A DNA stretch of 64,000 nt from Mycobacterium sp. WUMAC-067 (GCF_020217485.1 NZ_JAEKMI010000002.1:209956-273955), one strand, 5' to 3'. Shown: positions 14,465-27,487, numbered from the stretch's first letter. The notes: a model not told the origin generated them from the sequence alone. Translations and numbers: made by a program.

Positions 14465-15109
14465 ATGTCCCCTGTCAAGCCGCACCGAACCCGCCCCACC
14501 CGCGGCGAGGTTCGCGACCGGATCCTGGACGCAGCGTCGAAGGTTTTCGCCGCCGAAGGCTTCGCCGGGGCCACCATCGATGCCATCGGCCAGGCCGCAG
14601 GTTTCACCAAGGGCGCGGTCTACTCGAATTTCGAATCCAAAGACGAGCTGTTTTTGGCCCTGCTCGACCGCGAGTTCGAGCTCCGCGGTGAGCAGATCGC
14701 CACAGCGCTGGACAGCAGCGGTGGCGACACCGGTGCGGCCGCACGGGAATTGAGCCGGTCATGGCTGGACGCAGTTCGCGACCATTCCGACTTCTACGTG
14801 CTGTTCGTCGAATACTGGCTGCGCGCCCAGCGTGACCACCAGCTGCGCGAGCGTCTCATCGAACGCCGCCGCGCCGCCGCCGCCGACCAAGCGGTGCACA
14901 TCGTCAAATCGAGCCCGTCCGTGGCGTCCGATCGAGAGCTGGCCGACCTCGCCCAGCTCGTCGTCACGATCAACCTCGGCGTGGCGATGGAAGAGGTCCT
15001 GCGTCCCGGGACCATCAACCCCGACCTGCTAGCGCAGCTGGTCACCGCGGTGCTGGAATCTATCCGGGCTTCCGCCGGTCAGGAAGGACCTCACCATGGA
15101 TGCGAATGA
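14465..15109 (+). CDS. TetR-family transcriptional regulator
   Basis: A 214-residue TetR repressor. The N-terminal helix-turn-helix is clear (RDRILDAASKVFAAEGFAGATIDAIGQAAGFTKGAVYSNFESKDELFLAL). An all-helical ligand domain follows with no recognised specificity. The ATG at 14465 is preferred to 14453 because 14453 lies inside the second palindrome. The ATPase-like gene begins within its last 14 bases, so the regulator is cotranscribed with the transporter-like pair. It most likely senses a membrane-active or hydrophobic compound and controls the operon through the palindromes at 14419-14454. Confidence 0.9.
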   Translation: MSPVKPHRTRPTRGEVRDRILDAASKVFAAEGFAGATIDAIGQAAGFTKGAVYSNFESKDELFLALLDREFELRGEQIATALDSSGGDTGAAARELSRSWLDAVRDHSDFYVLFVEYWLRAQRDHQLRERLIERRRAAAADQAVHIVKSSPSVASDRELADLAQLVVTINLGVAMEEVLRPGTINPDLLAQLVTAVLESIRASAGQEGPHHGCE

Positions 15110-15773
15110 CGGGCCGGACGCGGTGGCGCCGGTGATCATCGCCCGCGGGTTAGGCGTCGACGGCGAGCACGGCCCCCTATTTTCGGATATCGATCTCGCC
15201 CTCACACCGGGTTTTCACGCTATCCAGATGCCCGGCGGGCCGGGGCAGACCACGCTGCTGCTGACGCTCGCGGGGCGTTTCAGGCCGAGCCACGGCACGC
15301 TGACCGTCCTCGGCGAAACAACCCCGCGCGCGATCCGCCGGCAATGCTCGATCGCGGCCTTCGACGACATCGACGAGCTGGAGGATTCGGTGACCGTGGA
15401 GACCGTGCTCGCCGAGCAACGACGGTGGCTGGCGCCGTGGTATTCATCGGTGCCGCTTCAATCGGGTCCGGCCGAGCTGACCGAGGTCTTCGGCGAGATG
15501 ACCCCCCCGTCCGGCGACACCTACATCGTCGAATTGTCAGACCTCGAACTGTTTCTGCTGCGCATCACGCTCGCGTTGTTGTCGAATCGTCCGATCCTGG
15601 TGGTCGGCGACCTCGAACAGGTTCGTGACAATTCCCGGCGAACGGTCGCGGTCGACAGGCTCGGCGTGATCGCGGAGCAGCGCACCGTCGTCGTCGGGGT
15701 GACCAACCCGCTCGGCACGGACTCGCCCGACCACGAACTACACGATCACCGCATCCCGACCGGAGAGGGCTGA
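15096..15773 (+). CDS. Degenerate ABC-type ATPase-like protein
   Basis: A 225-residue protein with the overall order of an ABC nucleotide-binding domain (IIARGLGVDGEHGPLFSDIDLALTPG, then a P-loop-like turn, then a helix). The key residues are lost. The Walker A equivalent at 45-53 is MPGGPGQTT, with Gln51 for the Lys. The signature is LSDLE (147-151) rather than LSGGQ. Walker B reads ILVVGD (167-172) without the DE pair, and the H-loop position is Asn. It probably cannot hydrolyse ATP conventionally. It sits between TetR and a YhgE/Pip-type membrane protein with 4-14 bp spacing or overlap, so it likely forms a complex with the latter. AGGAAGG precedes its ATG. Confidence 0.72.
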   Translation: MDANDGPDAVAPVIIARGLGVDGEHGPLFSDIDLALTPGFHAIQMPGGPGQTTLLLTLAGRFRPSHGTLTVLGETTPRAIRRQCSIAAFDDIDELEDSVTVETVLAEQRRWLAPWYSSVPLQSGPAELTEVFGEMTPPSGDTYIVELSDLELFLLRITLALLSNRPILVVGDLEQVRDNSRRTVAVDRLGVIAEQRTVVVGVTNPLGTDSPDHELHDHRIPTGEG

Positions 15774-15776
15774 ACG

Positions 15777-17681
15777 ATGTTGGCTGGACTGGCCTTTGGC
15801 TCGGAGATCAAACGTTTCGGCCGTAGCCGATTGACGCGCGTGGCCATCGTCGTACTGATGCTGCTGCCCCTGGTGTACGGGGCGCTGTACCTGTGGGCGT
15901 TCTGGGATCCGTTCGGCCACACCAACAAGATGCCGGTGGCGCTGGTCAACTCCGACCGCGGCGCCGTCGTATCCGGGCAGCAGTTCAATGCCGGCGCGGA
16001 GATCGCCAAGAGCCTGACCGCGGACGGCGGCCTTGACTGGCACGTCGTGGACTTACCGGAGGCACGCAACGGAGTCGACCACGGCAAGTACTACTTCATG
16101 GTCGAATTACCGCCAGATTTCAGCGCGGCCGTCGCGTCGCCGGTGACCGGGCAACCCAAGAAGGCCAACCTGATCGCCGTCTACAACGACGCCAACAACT
16201 ACATCTCGACGAGTATCGGTCGTACCGCCATCGGCCAGGTGCTCAACGCGGTATCCAGCCGGATCTCGGGACAGGCCGTCAATCAGATGCTGTCGGTGGT
16301 GGTTTCGTCGGGATCAGGTATCAAGCAGGCCGCAGACGGGGCCGCGCAACTCGATGACGGCGCGGGCCAGCTGGTGGGCGGCCTGGACACCGCGCGGTCC
16401 GGCTCGGCAACGCTTGCCGCTGGTGCCAAGCAACTGTCAGACGGAATCAACCAGGCCACCGACCCGCTGCTCGCGGTGACCAAGGCGGTGTCGCAAATCG
16501 GCGGCAGCACGCAGCAATTGCAACAGGGCGCAGCCGCACTTGCGCAGGCCAACGACCAGCTCGGTACCATCGCCGCGGCGCAGGATGCCGCCGCAAACTC
16601 GCTGTCATCGGTGATCGATCAGCTCTCCGCGCGACAGGATCCGCTCGCGAACAACCTGCGCGGCATCCAGGATCAGCTCCGGGGTCACCAGTTCACACCC
16701 CAGATCCGCCAGCAACTCACCGATGCGCAGAACGCGGCGATCGCCATGACATCGGGGCTGCGTAACCCGGGCAGCCCCCTCGGGTCGGCGCTCGACCAGG
16801 TCGGCAGCAAGGGACAGGAGCTGACGAACAAGCTCACCCAGCTGCGCGACGGAGCCCAGCAAGTCGCCACCGGCAACGCCGAATTGGCCGGTGGCATTGC
16901 CAAGCTCGACGACGGGGCACGACAGCTCAAGGCGGGATCGGCCGAGCTGGCGACCAAACTCGCCGACGGGGCCAAGCAGGTACCCAACTGGACAAGCCAG
17001 CAAAAGGATGCGGTTGCCGACACAATTGGTGGTCCGGTGCAACTCGAGGCCTCGCATGAGAATGCCGCGCCCAACTTCGGCACCGGGATGGCTCCGTTCT
17101 TCCTCACGCTCGCCTTGTTCTTCGGTGCGTTGGTGCTGTGGATGGTGCTGCGGCCCTTGCAGTCTCGCGCGATCGCGGCGGAAGTGCTCGCGTTCCGCGT
17201 GGTCCTCGCCAGCTACCTGCCCGCCGCCGCGATCGCGCTATTCCAAGCGGTCATTCTCTACTGCGTGGTCCGGTTCGCCCTCGGTATGCACGCCGTCCAT
17301 CCGGCGGCCATGCTGGGGTTCATGGTGCTGATTTCCAGTGCGTTCGTAGCCGCAACGCAGGCGATCAACGCGCTTGTCGGTCCAGCGGTGGGCCGGGTGC
17401 TGATCATGGCTCTACTCATGTTGCAGCTCGTCAGCGCGGGCGGCATGTATCCCGTGGAAACCACGTCACGGCCATTCCAGATCCTGCACCGCTTCGACCC
17501 GATGACCTATGGCGTCAACGGGCTCCGGCAGCTGATCCTCGGCGGCATCGACGCCCGGCTATGGCAGGCGATCATCGTGCTGGCCGGGATAACCGCTGCC
17601 GCACTGGCGATCTCCTGCCTGTCGGCGCGACGAGACAGGGTCTGGAATCTCAGTAGGCTGATCCCCGCGATCAAGATGTAA
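15777..17681 (+). CDS. YhgE/Pip-type ABC-2 membrane protein
   Basis: A 634-residue integral membrane protein. One N-terminal membrane segment (about 20-42) is followed by a large extracytoplasmic region. That region contains repeated heptad-like units (DGAAQLDDGAGQLVGGLDTA, AAGAKQLSDGINQ, DGAQQVATGNAELAGGIAKLDDGARQLKAGSAEL). About five membrane segments follow from residue 440 onward, ending RDRVWNLSRLIPAIKM. This matches the YhgE/Pip (phage infection protein) family and related ABC-2 exporters. The family is linked to secretion or cell-envelope roles, but substrates are mostly unknown. Coupling to a TetR gene and an ATPase-like gene suggests a drug/lipid-responsive export system. Confidence 0.85.
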   Translation: MLAGLAFGSEIKRFGRSRLTRVAIVVLMLLPLVYGALYLWAFWDPFGHTNKMPVALVNSDRGAVVSGQQFNAGAEIAKSLTADGGLDWHVVDLPEARNGVDHGKYYFMVELPPDFSAAVASPVTGQPKKANLIAVYNDANNYISTSIGRTAIGQVLNAVSSRISGQAVNQMLSVVVSSGSGIKQAADGAAQLDDGAGQLVGGLDTARSGSATLAAGAKQLSDGINQATDPLLAVTKAVSQIGGSTQQLQQGAAALAQANDQLGTIAAAQDAAANSLSSVIDQLSARQDPLANNLRGIQDQLRGHQFTPQIRQQLTDAQNAAIAMTSGLRNPGSPLGSALDQVGSKGQELTNKLTQLRDGAQQVATGNAELAGGIAKLDDGARQLKAGSAELATKLADGAKQVPNWTSQQKDAVADTIGGPVQLEASHENAAPNFGTGMAPFFLTLALFFGALVLWMVLRPLQSRAIAAEVLAFRVVLASYLPAAAIALFQAVILYCVVRFALGMHAVHPAAMLGFMVLISSAFVAATQAINALVGPAVGRVLIMALLMLQLVSAGGMYPVETTSRPFQILHRFDPMTYGVNGLRQLILGGIDARLWQAIIVLAGITAAALAISCLSARRDRVWNLSRLIPAIKM

Positions 17682-17689
17682 GCAGAGCT

Positions 17690-18847
17690 TCAGCCGATCC
17701 CGAAATCGATGATGCCCCGGACGATTTTGCCGTTGAGCAGATCGTCGTAGGCGTCGTTGACCTCGTCGAGGCGATAGCGCTTGGTGATCATCTCGTCGAG
17801 CTGCAACTGACCTGTCTCATACAGCCTCGCCAACCTGGCGATGTCGGCCTTCGGGTTACATGAGCCAAAGATGGTGCCCGCCAACGTCTTATTGGTCAGG
17901 ATGAAATCCTGCAAGTCGATCTTGACGGACCGGGTCAACTGCGACGTCATGCCGGTGAGCACACACGTGCCGCCCTTGCGCGTGAGCCGCACCGCGTCGC
18001 GCACGTCGTCGGCGGTGATCAACGACGGTGAGACCACCACGGCGTCGGCCATCACCCCGTAGGTCAGACCCCGCACCAGGTCCAGCGCCTCGGCGGTCGT
18101 CGCCACGCTGTGCGTCGCACCGAATTGCAAAGCCGATTTCTGTTTGAAGTCAACAGGATCGACGGCCACGATCTGGGCGGCGCCGTTGATGCGGGCACCC
18201 TGGATGGCGCCCGTGCCGATCCCGCCGACGCCGATCACCACGAGGGTATCGCCCGCACGCATGTTGGACCGGTTGGCGACGGAACCGTATCCGGTCGGGA
18301 TGGCGCAGGACAACAGCGCGCTCGACGTCAGTGGCAGATGTTGCTCGATCTTCACCAGTGAATTCGTCGAGACCACGGTGTGTTCGGCGAAGGCGCCGAT
18401 CTTGGAAATATGACCCAACTTCCGGCCGTCGGCGGTGTGGTGGCGGAACGTGCCGTCGGTCGGCATTCCCGGAACCATGGTGCCGATGCCCTGGTCGCAG
18501 AGGTACTCGATTCCACTGGCACACCAACGGCATTGGCCGCACACGGCGACGAAGGACATCACCACGTGGTCACCCGGCGCGACATCGGTGACGCCGGGGC
18601 CGACCTCACGCACGATGCCGGCGCCTTCGTGGCCGCCGATCGTCGGGAACATGGTCGGCAGCCCGAGGGATCGCATCACCTCATTGGGCGCCGACATGTC
18701 GCCTTTGAGGATGTGGTCGTCGGAGTGGCACAGGCCGGCGGCGGCCATCTGCACCAGGACTTCGCCGGCCTTGGGCGGGTCCAGTTCGAAATCTTCGACG
18801 GACCACGGGCCGCCAACGTCGTGCAGGATCGCTGCGCGGCTTTTCAT
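17690..18847 (-). CDS. NDMA-dependent-type zinc alcohol dehydrogenase
   Basis: A 385-residue medium-chain dehydrogenase close in pattern to mycobacterial AdhD/Rxyl_3153-type enzymes. The catalytic zinc site is GLCHSDDH plus GGHEGAG, with the third ligand expected within LLSCAIPTGYG. The structural zinc Cys cluster CGQCRWCASGIEYLC is intact. The nucleotide motif is GVGGIG. Family members often keep the cofactor bound and need an external acceptor such as mycofactocin. The open frame continues upstream to 19129, but the ATG at 18847 overlaps the P450 stop as ATGA and matches the family N-terminus. Likely oxidises the alcohol formed by the upstream P450. Confidence 0.9.
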   Translation of the reverse strand: MKSRAAILHDVGGPWSVEDFELDPPKAGEVLVQMAAAGLCHSDDHILKGDMSAPNEVMRSLGLPTMFPTIGGHEGAGIVREVGPGVTDVAPGDHVVMSFVAVCGQCRWCASGIEYLCDQGIGTMVPGMPTDGTFRHHTADGRKLGHISKIGAFAEHTVVSTNSLVKIEQHLPLTSSALLSCAIPTGYGSVANRSNMRAGDTLVVIGVGGIGTGAIQGARINGAAQIVAVDPVDFKQKSALQFGATHSVATTAEALDLVRGLTYGVMADAVVVSPSLITADDVRDAVRLTRKGGTCVLTGMTSQLTRSVKIDLQDFILTNKTLAGTIFGSCNPKADIARLARLYETGQLQLDEMITKRYRLDEVNDAYDDLLNGKIVRGIIDFGIG

Positions 18848-20076
18848 GCGGCGGGCGTGAAGGTGACCGGAAGCTTGTTCGGCGACCGGAATGTGAGCCC
18901 GACGATCTTGGACTCCTCCCCGGTTCCGTCGTCGGGCACGAACGCCAAATCCTCGACGCGGTCGAACAGGCTGTTCAACATGACCCGCGTTTCCAGTCGC
19001 GCCAGATGCATGCCGAGGCACATGTGAATGCCGCCCGCGAAGGCGATGTGGGCCTGGCGCGGGCGGCAGATGTCGAACGTGTTGGGGTCGCTCCAGCGGC
19101 TCTCGTCGCGATTGGCCGAACCCATACACATGTCGATCTGGGCGTTGGCCGGGATTGTCTTACCGCCGATTTCGACCTCCTCGGTCGTGGTGCGCATGAC
19201 CATGGTCAGTGGCGTTTCGAAACGCAGGCCCTCCTCGATCGCCATCGGCAGCAACGACCGGTCCCGGCGGACCATCGCCAGCTGCTCGGGGTGGGTCAGC
19301 AGCAGATAGAGCAGATTGCCCGACGAACGGTACGTGGTTTCCAGGCCGGCGGGAAGCAGCAATCGCAAGAAGGAGATGATGGCCTCGTCGGTGAGCTTCT
19401 CGCCGTCGATCTCCGCGGCGACCAGGTCGCCGATGATGCCATCGGTGAGCTTGCGCCTGCGCTGCTCGACCTGTTTGAGGAAATAGTCGTAGAGCTCCGT
19501 GGCGGCGTTCAACCCCGCCTCGATGTCGGTCGGGATCGAGATGAGGTCGAGCGATAGGCGGCGGAACAGGTCGAGATCTTCGGCGGGCAGACCGAGCAGC
19601 GTGGAGATGATCCGCGTCGGGAACTCGAAGGTCACCGCCTTCACCAGGTCCGCCTGGCCCTCGTTTTGGATTTCTTCGACGAGCTGATCGCACACCGGCC
19701 CGATGACCGATGGCTCCCACCGCGCCAGGGCGGTGGCGCGGAAGGCTTTGGCCACCAGATTGCGATGGTCGTGGTGTTCCCTGCCGCCCATCGCCAAAAT
19801 GGTGTGTCCCATCACCAGCCCGATGGTCTTGTCGTAGGCGGCCGACGTGAAGACCCGGTCATCGCGAAAAGCCTGGGACACACCGTCGTAACCGAACAGG
19901 ACCCATTCGTCGTCGGGCCGCAATTCCTCCGGCAGCTGCCCGGAATCGGCCAGGGAGCCATGCCAGACCGGGTCCGTGTGCCGCATGTATTCGAAAAAGG
20001 GATAGGGGCTGGTTTCGCCGGTGAAGTCGAGCGGGGGGACCACGGGCTGACCGTTCGGGTCAGTGCTGAGCGTCAT
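18844..20076 (-). CDS. Cytochrome P450
   Basis: A 410-residue soluble P450 with I-helix LLPAGLETTYRSS, K-helix ExxR in EEGLRFETP, and heme loop HIAFAGGIHMCLG with Cys353 as ligand. The I-helix carries AGLETT in place of the common AGxDTT, with Glu for the acidic residue; this variant occurs in other actinobacterial P450s. It begins a two-gene minus-strand unit with the zinc alcohol dehydrogenase. It is transcribed from the divergent region containing the recurrent AT-rich motif at 20176-20193. Substrate unknown. Confidence 0.92.
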   Translation of the reverse strand: MTLSTDPNGQPVVPPLDFTGETSPYPFFEYMRHTDPVWHGSLADSGQLPEELRPDDEWVLFGYDGVSQAFRDDRVFTSAAYDKTIGLVMGHTILAMGGREHHDHRNLVAKAFRATALARWEPSVIGPVCDQLVEEIQNEGQADLVKAVTFEFPTRIISTLLGLPAEDLDLFRRLSLDLISIPTDIEAGLNAATELYDYFLKQVEQRRRKLTDGIIGDLVAAEIDGEKLTDEAIISFLRLLLPAGLETTYRSSGNLLYLLLTHPEQLAMVRRDRSLLPMAIEEGLRFETPLTMVMRTTTEEVEIGGKTIPANAQIDMCMGSANRDESRWSDPNTFDICRPRQAHIAFAGGIHMCLGMHLARLETRVMLNSLFDRVEDLAFVPDDGTGEESKIVGLTFRSPNKLPVTFTPAA

Positions 20077-20336
20077 CAGCGCTTCCTCCTGGAAACAACC
20101 GAGTAAGGCCGTTCGCGCGGACCGATTGACGACCGCCCGCTAGTCCACGGCGGGTTTGTACCGAGCGGAATTTAGCTATCATAGTATAAATAGCAACGAA
20201 GCCCAACGGCTTGCTGCGATCGTCGCGTCGGGAGTCTTCTCGCGCCGATGCCTACCTCGTCTGCCTCCGGCGAAAAGCTCAGGTCTACCTTGAAGGTGGT
20301 TTAGCGTGCATGACGAGCCGGAGAAATTGAGTAGGT
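20077..20336. other. Divergent intergenic region, P450 / HSL-fold protein
   Basis: A 260-bp promoter-bearing gap. It contains the AT-rich site at 20171-20195 and no recognised coding sequence or RNA. Nothing else distinctive was seen downstream of the site towards 20337. Confidence 0.5.
20171..20195. promoter_or_regulatory. Recurrent AT-rich motif, site A
   Basis: CTATCATAGTATAAATAG (20176-20193) lies between divergent genes. GCTAT (20175-20179) and ATAGC (20190-20194) form an inverted repeat around it. It matches the ATAGTA-x-AAATAG core shared with sites at 34737, 41361 and 47621, and aligns at 13 of 15 positions with 37274-37288. It could be an operator for a shared regulator, overlapping -10 elements, or both. 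Confidence 0.6.
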
Positions 20337-21293
20337 ATGACACAGACGAACCTGGCCCGGCCCCATGGCCTCACCCGCATCGACCCGGTATTGCGCGATG
20401 CCGCCGTTGAGTTAGGCGTCTTCGAGTTCCGCGCCGAGACGTTGGCCGCCGAGCGGGAGCACGCCAACCTGCTGGCCGCCCAGCGCGCCGCGGCGGCCGA
20501 CACCGCTGGCGTCTTGATCGACTCCCGATCCATTGCCGGGCCGGGTGGCCAGTTGGGGCTTCGTTTGTACCGCGGCCGCACCGAATCCGCCGCGCCCCTG
20601 GTGGTGTACGCGCACGGCGGCGGGTTCGTCACCGGGAACCTGGAGACAGACCATGCGCACTGCGTGGAGCTGGCCCGCGACGGCGGCTGTCTGGTGGTTT
20701 CCGTCGACTACCGGCTGGCGCCCGAAAATCCGTGTCCGGCCGCGCTGGACGACGTCGAAGCGGCCTTCCGCTACGCGGTCGACCACAGCGCGGAGCTGGA
20801 CGCCGACGCCAGCCGCATCGCGGTCATGGGCCGGGACGCCGGCGCGGCGCTGGTCGCGAGCCTGACCCAGCGCATGTTCGACCAGGAAGGTCCACCCATC
20901 CTGATGCAGATCCTGCATCAGCCGATGCTCGACTCCGATGCCACGCCGTCGCGTCGCGAGTTCCAGCGCACCCCGGGTCTCAATGGTCCGGCCGTTAGCC
21001 GGGCCTGGAACCACTACCTCGGCCACGCCAGCGCCAGTGGGCAACACGTCCCCGCGCACCGGGCGAACCTCGAGGGGCTGCCACCCACGTTCGTCAGCTG
21101 CTCCGAAATCGATCCCTGCCGAGACGAGGCCATCGACTACGCCAATCGGCTGCTGCATGCCTACGTCCACACCGAACTGCATGTGATTGCGGCGACCTTC
21201 AATGGCTTCGACTCGATGGTGCCGGATTGGATTGTTTCCCAGGAGAACCGGGCGCTGCACGCCCAGGCGGTACGCCGTGTGTTCGCCATGTAG
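20337..21293 (+). CDS. Hormone-sensitive-lipase-fold protein with substituted Ser and His
   Basis: A 318-residue HSL/alpha-beta hydrolase 3 family protein. The oxyanion-hole motif HGGGFVTG (93-100), the VSVDYRLAPE segment (121-130) and the acidic EIDPCRDE (Asp259) are intact. The nucleophile elbow, normally GDSAG, is GRDAG with Asp167, and the catalytic His, normally in FHGF, is Asn289 in TFNGFD. Both essential residues are therefore gone while the fold markers remain. It is unlikely to be an esterase by the usual mechanism. It may bind an ester or acyl ligand or regulate a partner. It starts at ATG 20337 and is followed by a small hairpin. Confidence 0.8.
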   Translation: MTQTNLARPHGLTRIDPVLRDAAVELGVFEFRAETLAAEREHANLLAAQRAAAADTAGVLIDSRSIAGPGGQLGLRLYRGRTESAAPLVVYAHGGGFVTGNLETDHAHCVELARDGGCLVVSVDYRLAPENPCPAALDDVEAAFRYAVDHSAELDADASRIAVMGRDAGAALVASLTQRMFDQEGPPILMQILHQPMLDSDATPSRREFQRTPGLNGPAVSRAWNHYLGHASASGQHVPAHRANLEGLPPTFVSCSEIDPCRDEAIDYANRLLHAYVHTELHVIAATFNGFDSMVPDWIVSQENRALHAQAVRRVFAM

Positions 21294-21304
21294 GAAGGGC
21301 TCGT

Positions 21305-21318
21305 CCGGGTAGACCCGG
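21305..21318. terminator. Hairpin after the HSL-fold gene
   Basis: CCGGGT-AG-ACCCGG forms a 6-bp GC stem starting 12 bases after the upstream stop, with no T-run. It would suit a weak intrinsic terminator separating the HSL-fold gene from the acyl-CoA dehydrogenase pair. Confidence 0.4.
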
Positions 21319-21515
21319 GCGGTTTCCGCGATTCCCCGAGGCGCACGTTCGGCACGGTTTTTACCGACCGAACTCCGGTATCTCTTACCGTATCGCCCGT
21401 TGCTAACATCGGAATCGCCAGCCAACCGAGGACCGATCGGGCGGATGATCAAATACCCAAACCGTTTCCGTTGCACCCGCAGCGATCGAATGTCAAGAAG
21501 GATCCCCTCGGCGCC

Positions 21516-22663
21516 ATGACCACCATCGACTCTCCCGAAAAGATCCTTTTCACCTCGACCACCCAAGCCTTTCTCGAAAAGGAGGCGCCGCTGCGTCGGG
21601 TGCGGGAGCTACACGCCGAGGGCGCGTCGTTTGACCCCGCGTGGTGGCGGCGCGCCGCGGAGCTCGGCTGGGCGGGGCTGCTCGTCCCGGAGGAGCTGGG
21701 CGGGGGAAGCGTGTCGGAGAGCGGGTTTGCCGACCTGGCGACGGTCGCCGAGCAACTCGGAAAGACGGTGGCGCCCGGGCCGCTGTATCCGGTCAGCACC
21801 GTCCTGTCGGCGCTCGCCGACTGCACGAACTCGGCCGCGCACAGCGACGCCATCGAGGCGCTGATAGCGGGTGAAACGGTGGCGTCGTGGGCGGTTTGTG
21901 AGCCCGGCCAGGGGTGGGCGCCGCTCGATCCCTCGGTGACGGCCACCGAGACCGACGCCGGCTACCGCATCGACGGCATCAAGGACCGCGTCGAGGCGGG
22001 CGCCCAGAGCGCGGCGCTGCTGGTGGTGGCGCGCAGCGGGGCGAATGCCGCTGAGATTCGCCAGTTTCTGGTCCCGACGGACGCGTCCGGCGTCAGCATC
22101 GAGCCCCAGCAGTCGGTGGACCTGGTCAAGCAATACGCGCGCGTGCGTTTCGACGGTGTCGTCGTACCACGGTCCGCGGCGGTCGGCACCGCCGACGAGA
22201 CGGCCGCGCTGGTCGATCGACAAAGCCAGATAGCCCAGGTGTTGCAATGCGCCGAGGTGGTCGGCGTCCTGCAGACGGTGTTCGACTTCACCACCCAGTG
22301 GGCGCTGGACCGGCACACATTCGGCCGGCCGCTGGCGTCGTATCAGGCCCTCAAACACAAGTTCGCCGATATGAAGCTGTGGCTGGAGGCCTGCCGGGCC
22401 ACCACGTGGGCGGCGGTGGACGACGTGGCCGCCCGCGCGCCGCAAGCGGGTTTGTCGGCCAGCATCGCGAAGTCCTACGTGGGGGAGATGGCCGGCCAGA
22501 TCGTCCAGGCCTGCGTGCAGATGCACGGCGGCATCGGCGTCACCTGGGAGCATGACCTGCACCTGTATCTTCGCCGGGTTGCGTTGTACCGCGGCATGTT
22601 TGGGACGCCGGAGGAACATAACCTGCGGGTGTACGAGTTCGAAAAGGCGGGTCGTTCGGACAG

Positions 22664-22667
<4 letters not shown>
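21516..22667 (+). CDS. Acyl-CoA dehydrogenase (FadE-type)
   Basis: A 383-residue acyl-CoA dehydrogenase that would introduce an alpha,beta double bond in an acyl-CoA, passing electrons to ETF. The C-terminal helical domain has HTFGRPLASYQALKHKFADM and QMHGGIGVTWEHDLHLYLRR, both FAD/subunit-contact regions. The middle domain is short and diverged, as in one partner of mycobacterial alpha2-beta2 FadE heterotetramers. The start is the ATG at 21516 (MTTIDSPEKI); an upstream in-frame ATG at 21471 has less family-like sequence. The next gene overlaps by 4 bp, which fits a hetero-oligomer. Confidence 0.88.
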
Positions 22668-26278
<3,611 letters not shown>

Positions 26279-27487
26279 TCAGGCCGAGACGGGCTTTTTT
26301 GAAGCCGGCGCGGAAACCTTCATCAGCTTCATCAGGTTGCCGCCCATGATCTTTGCCTTGTCCTCGTCGCTGAAGTCGGCCAGCTCGTCGACGAAGGTGA
26401 TCGGGTCTTTCAAGCCCTCGGGGTGCGGCCAGTCCGATCCGAAGACCACCCGGTCCGTGCCCACCATGTTGACGATCTCGGTGAACCGGTCCTCCCAGAA
26501 CGGGCTGACGTACACGCACCGCTTGAACGTCTCGATCGGGTCCTCGGCGAACGCTTGCGGCATCTTCTTGTAGACGCCCTTGAGGCCCCGGAACAGGGTC
26601 GGCACCCAGTCGGCGCCATTCTCGATCGACAGTATCCGCAGGTCAGGGTTGCGGGTCAGCGCGCCATGGCAGATCAGGGCGCCAAACGCGTCCTCGATCG
26701 GGCGATGGCCCATGGCCAGGCTGCGGAAGGCGGTCGGCTTGAACGGCAGGAACTCGTCGCCCGGCTCCCAGATGTTGAGCAACTCGGAGTAGCCGCTATC
26801 CGAAGCGTGCATCGAAACGGGGATCTCGGCGCGCACGCAGGCCTGCCAGAACGGATCGAACTCTTCGAGCCCGAACGACCGGCTGCCGCGGTAGCCGGGC
26901 ACCGGCGCCGGACGCACCAGGACGGTGCGGGCGCCGCGCTCCAGGCACCACTGCAATTCCTCGAGCGCGCGGTCGACGATCGGCAGGGTGATCACCGGGG
27001 TGGCGAAGATGCGGTCCTGGTAGTTGAACGACCACTGCTCGTACATCCACTCGTTGAGCGCGTGGATGACGTCATGGGTCATCTCCGGGTCGTCCTTCAT
27101 GCGCTCCTCGACGAGGCTGGCCAGTGTCGGGAACATCAGCGCGAAGTCGATGCCGAGTTCGTCCATGACCTCCAGGCGTGCGCCCGGTTCGCGGAAGGCA
27201 GGGATGGCTTTCATTGGCTCGCCGAGGATTTCGCGGTAGCTCTTGCCCTGCGAGCCGTGGCGGAAGTAGTCCTCCTGGGCGCCCGGGCGGGCCACCACTT
27301 CGAACGTCGGGTTCGGGATGTATTCGCTGATGTGGCCGCGCACAACGATCTTGGTGCGGCCGCGGACCTGGACGTAGTCGATGACGTTCTTGCGTTTGTC
27401 CGGCAGGAACTTGGTCAGCGCTTCCTGCGGCTCGTACATGTGGTTGTCCGCGTCGAAAACGGGGAAGGGAAGCTCGCGAGACGGCAT
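26279..27487 (-). CDS. Amidohydrolase-2 family metal-dependent hydrolase
   Basis: A 402-residue TIM-barrel amidohydrolase of the ACMSD/decarboxylase-like group. The N-terminal metal motif appears as FDADNHMYEP (first His of DxHxH retained, Asn at another position). A mid-barrel VSMHASDSGY, an ICHGALTRNPDLRI segment and the C-terminal catalytic-Asp motif FGSDWPHPEG follow. Members hydrolyse or decarboxylate cyclic and aromatic acids. The start is set at 27487 (MPSRELPFPVFDADNH), where upstream CAAGGAG gives a ribosome site; the frame extends to 27520. A 15-bp palindrome lies 39 bp upstream. Confidence 0.85.
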   Translation of the reverse strand: MPSRELPFPVFDADNHMYEPQEALTKFLPDKRKNVIDYVQVRGRTKIVVRGHISEYIPNPTFEVVARPGAQEDYFRHGSQGKSYREILGEPMKAIPAFREPGARLEVMDELGIDFALMFPTLASLVEERMKDDPEMTHDVIHALNEWMYEQWSFNYQDRIFATPVITLPIVDRALEELQWCLERGARTVLVRPAPVPGYRGSRSFGLEEFDPFWQACVRAEIPVSMHASDSGYSELLNIWEPGDEFLPFKPTAFRSLAMGHRPIEDAFGALICHGALTRNPDLRILSIENGADWVPTLFRGLKGVYKKMPQAFAEDPIETFKRCVYVSPFWEDRFTEIVNMVGTDRVVFGSDWPHPEGLKDPITFVDELADFSDEDKAKIMGGNLMKLMKVSAPASKKPVSA

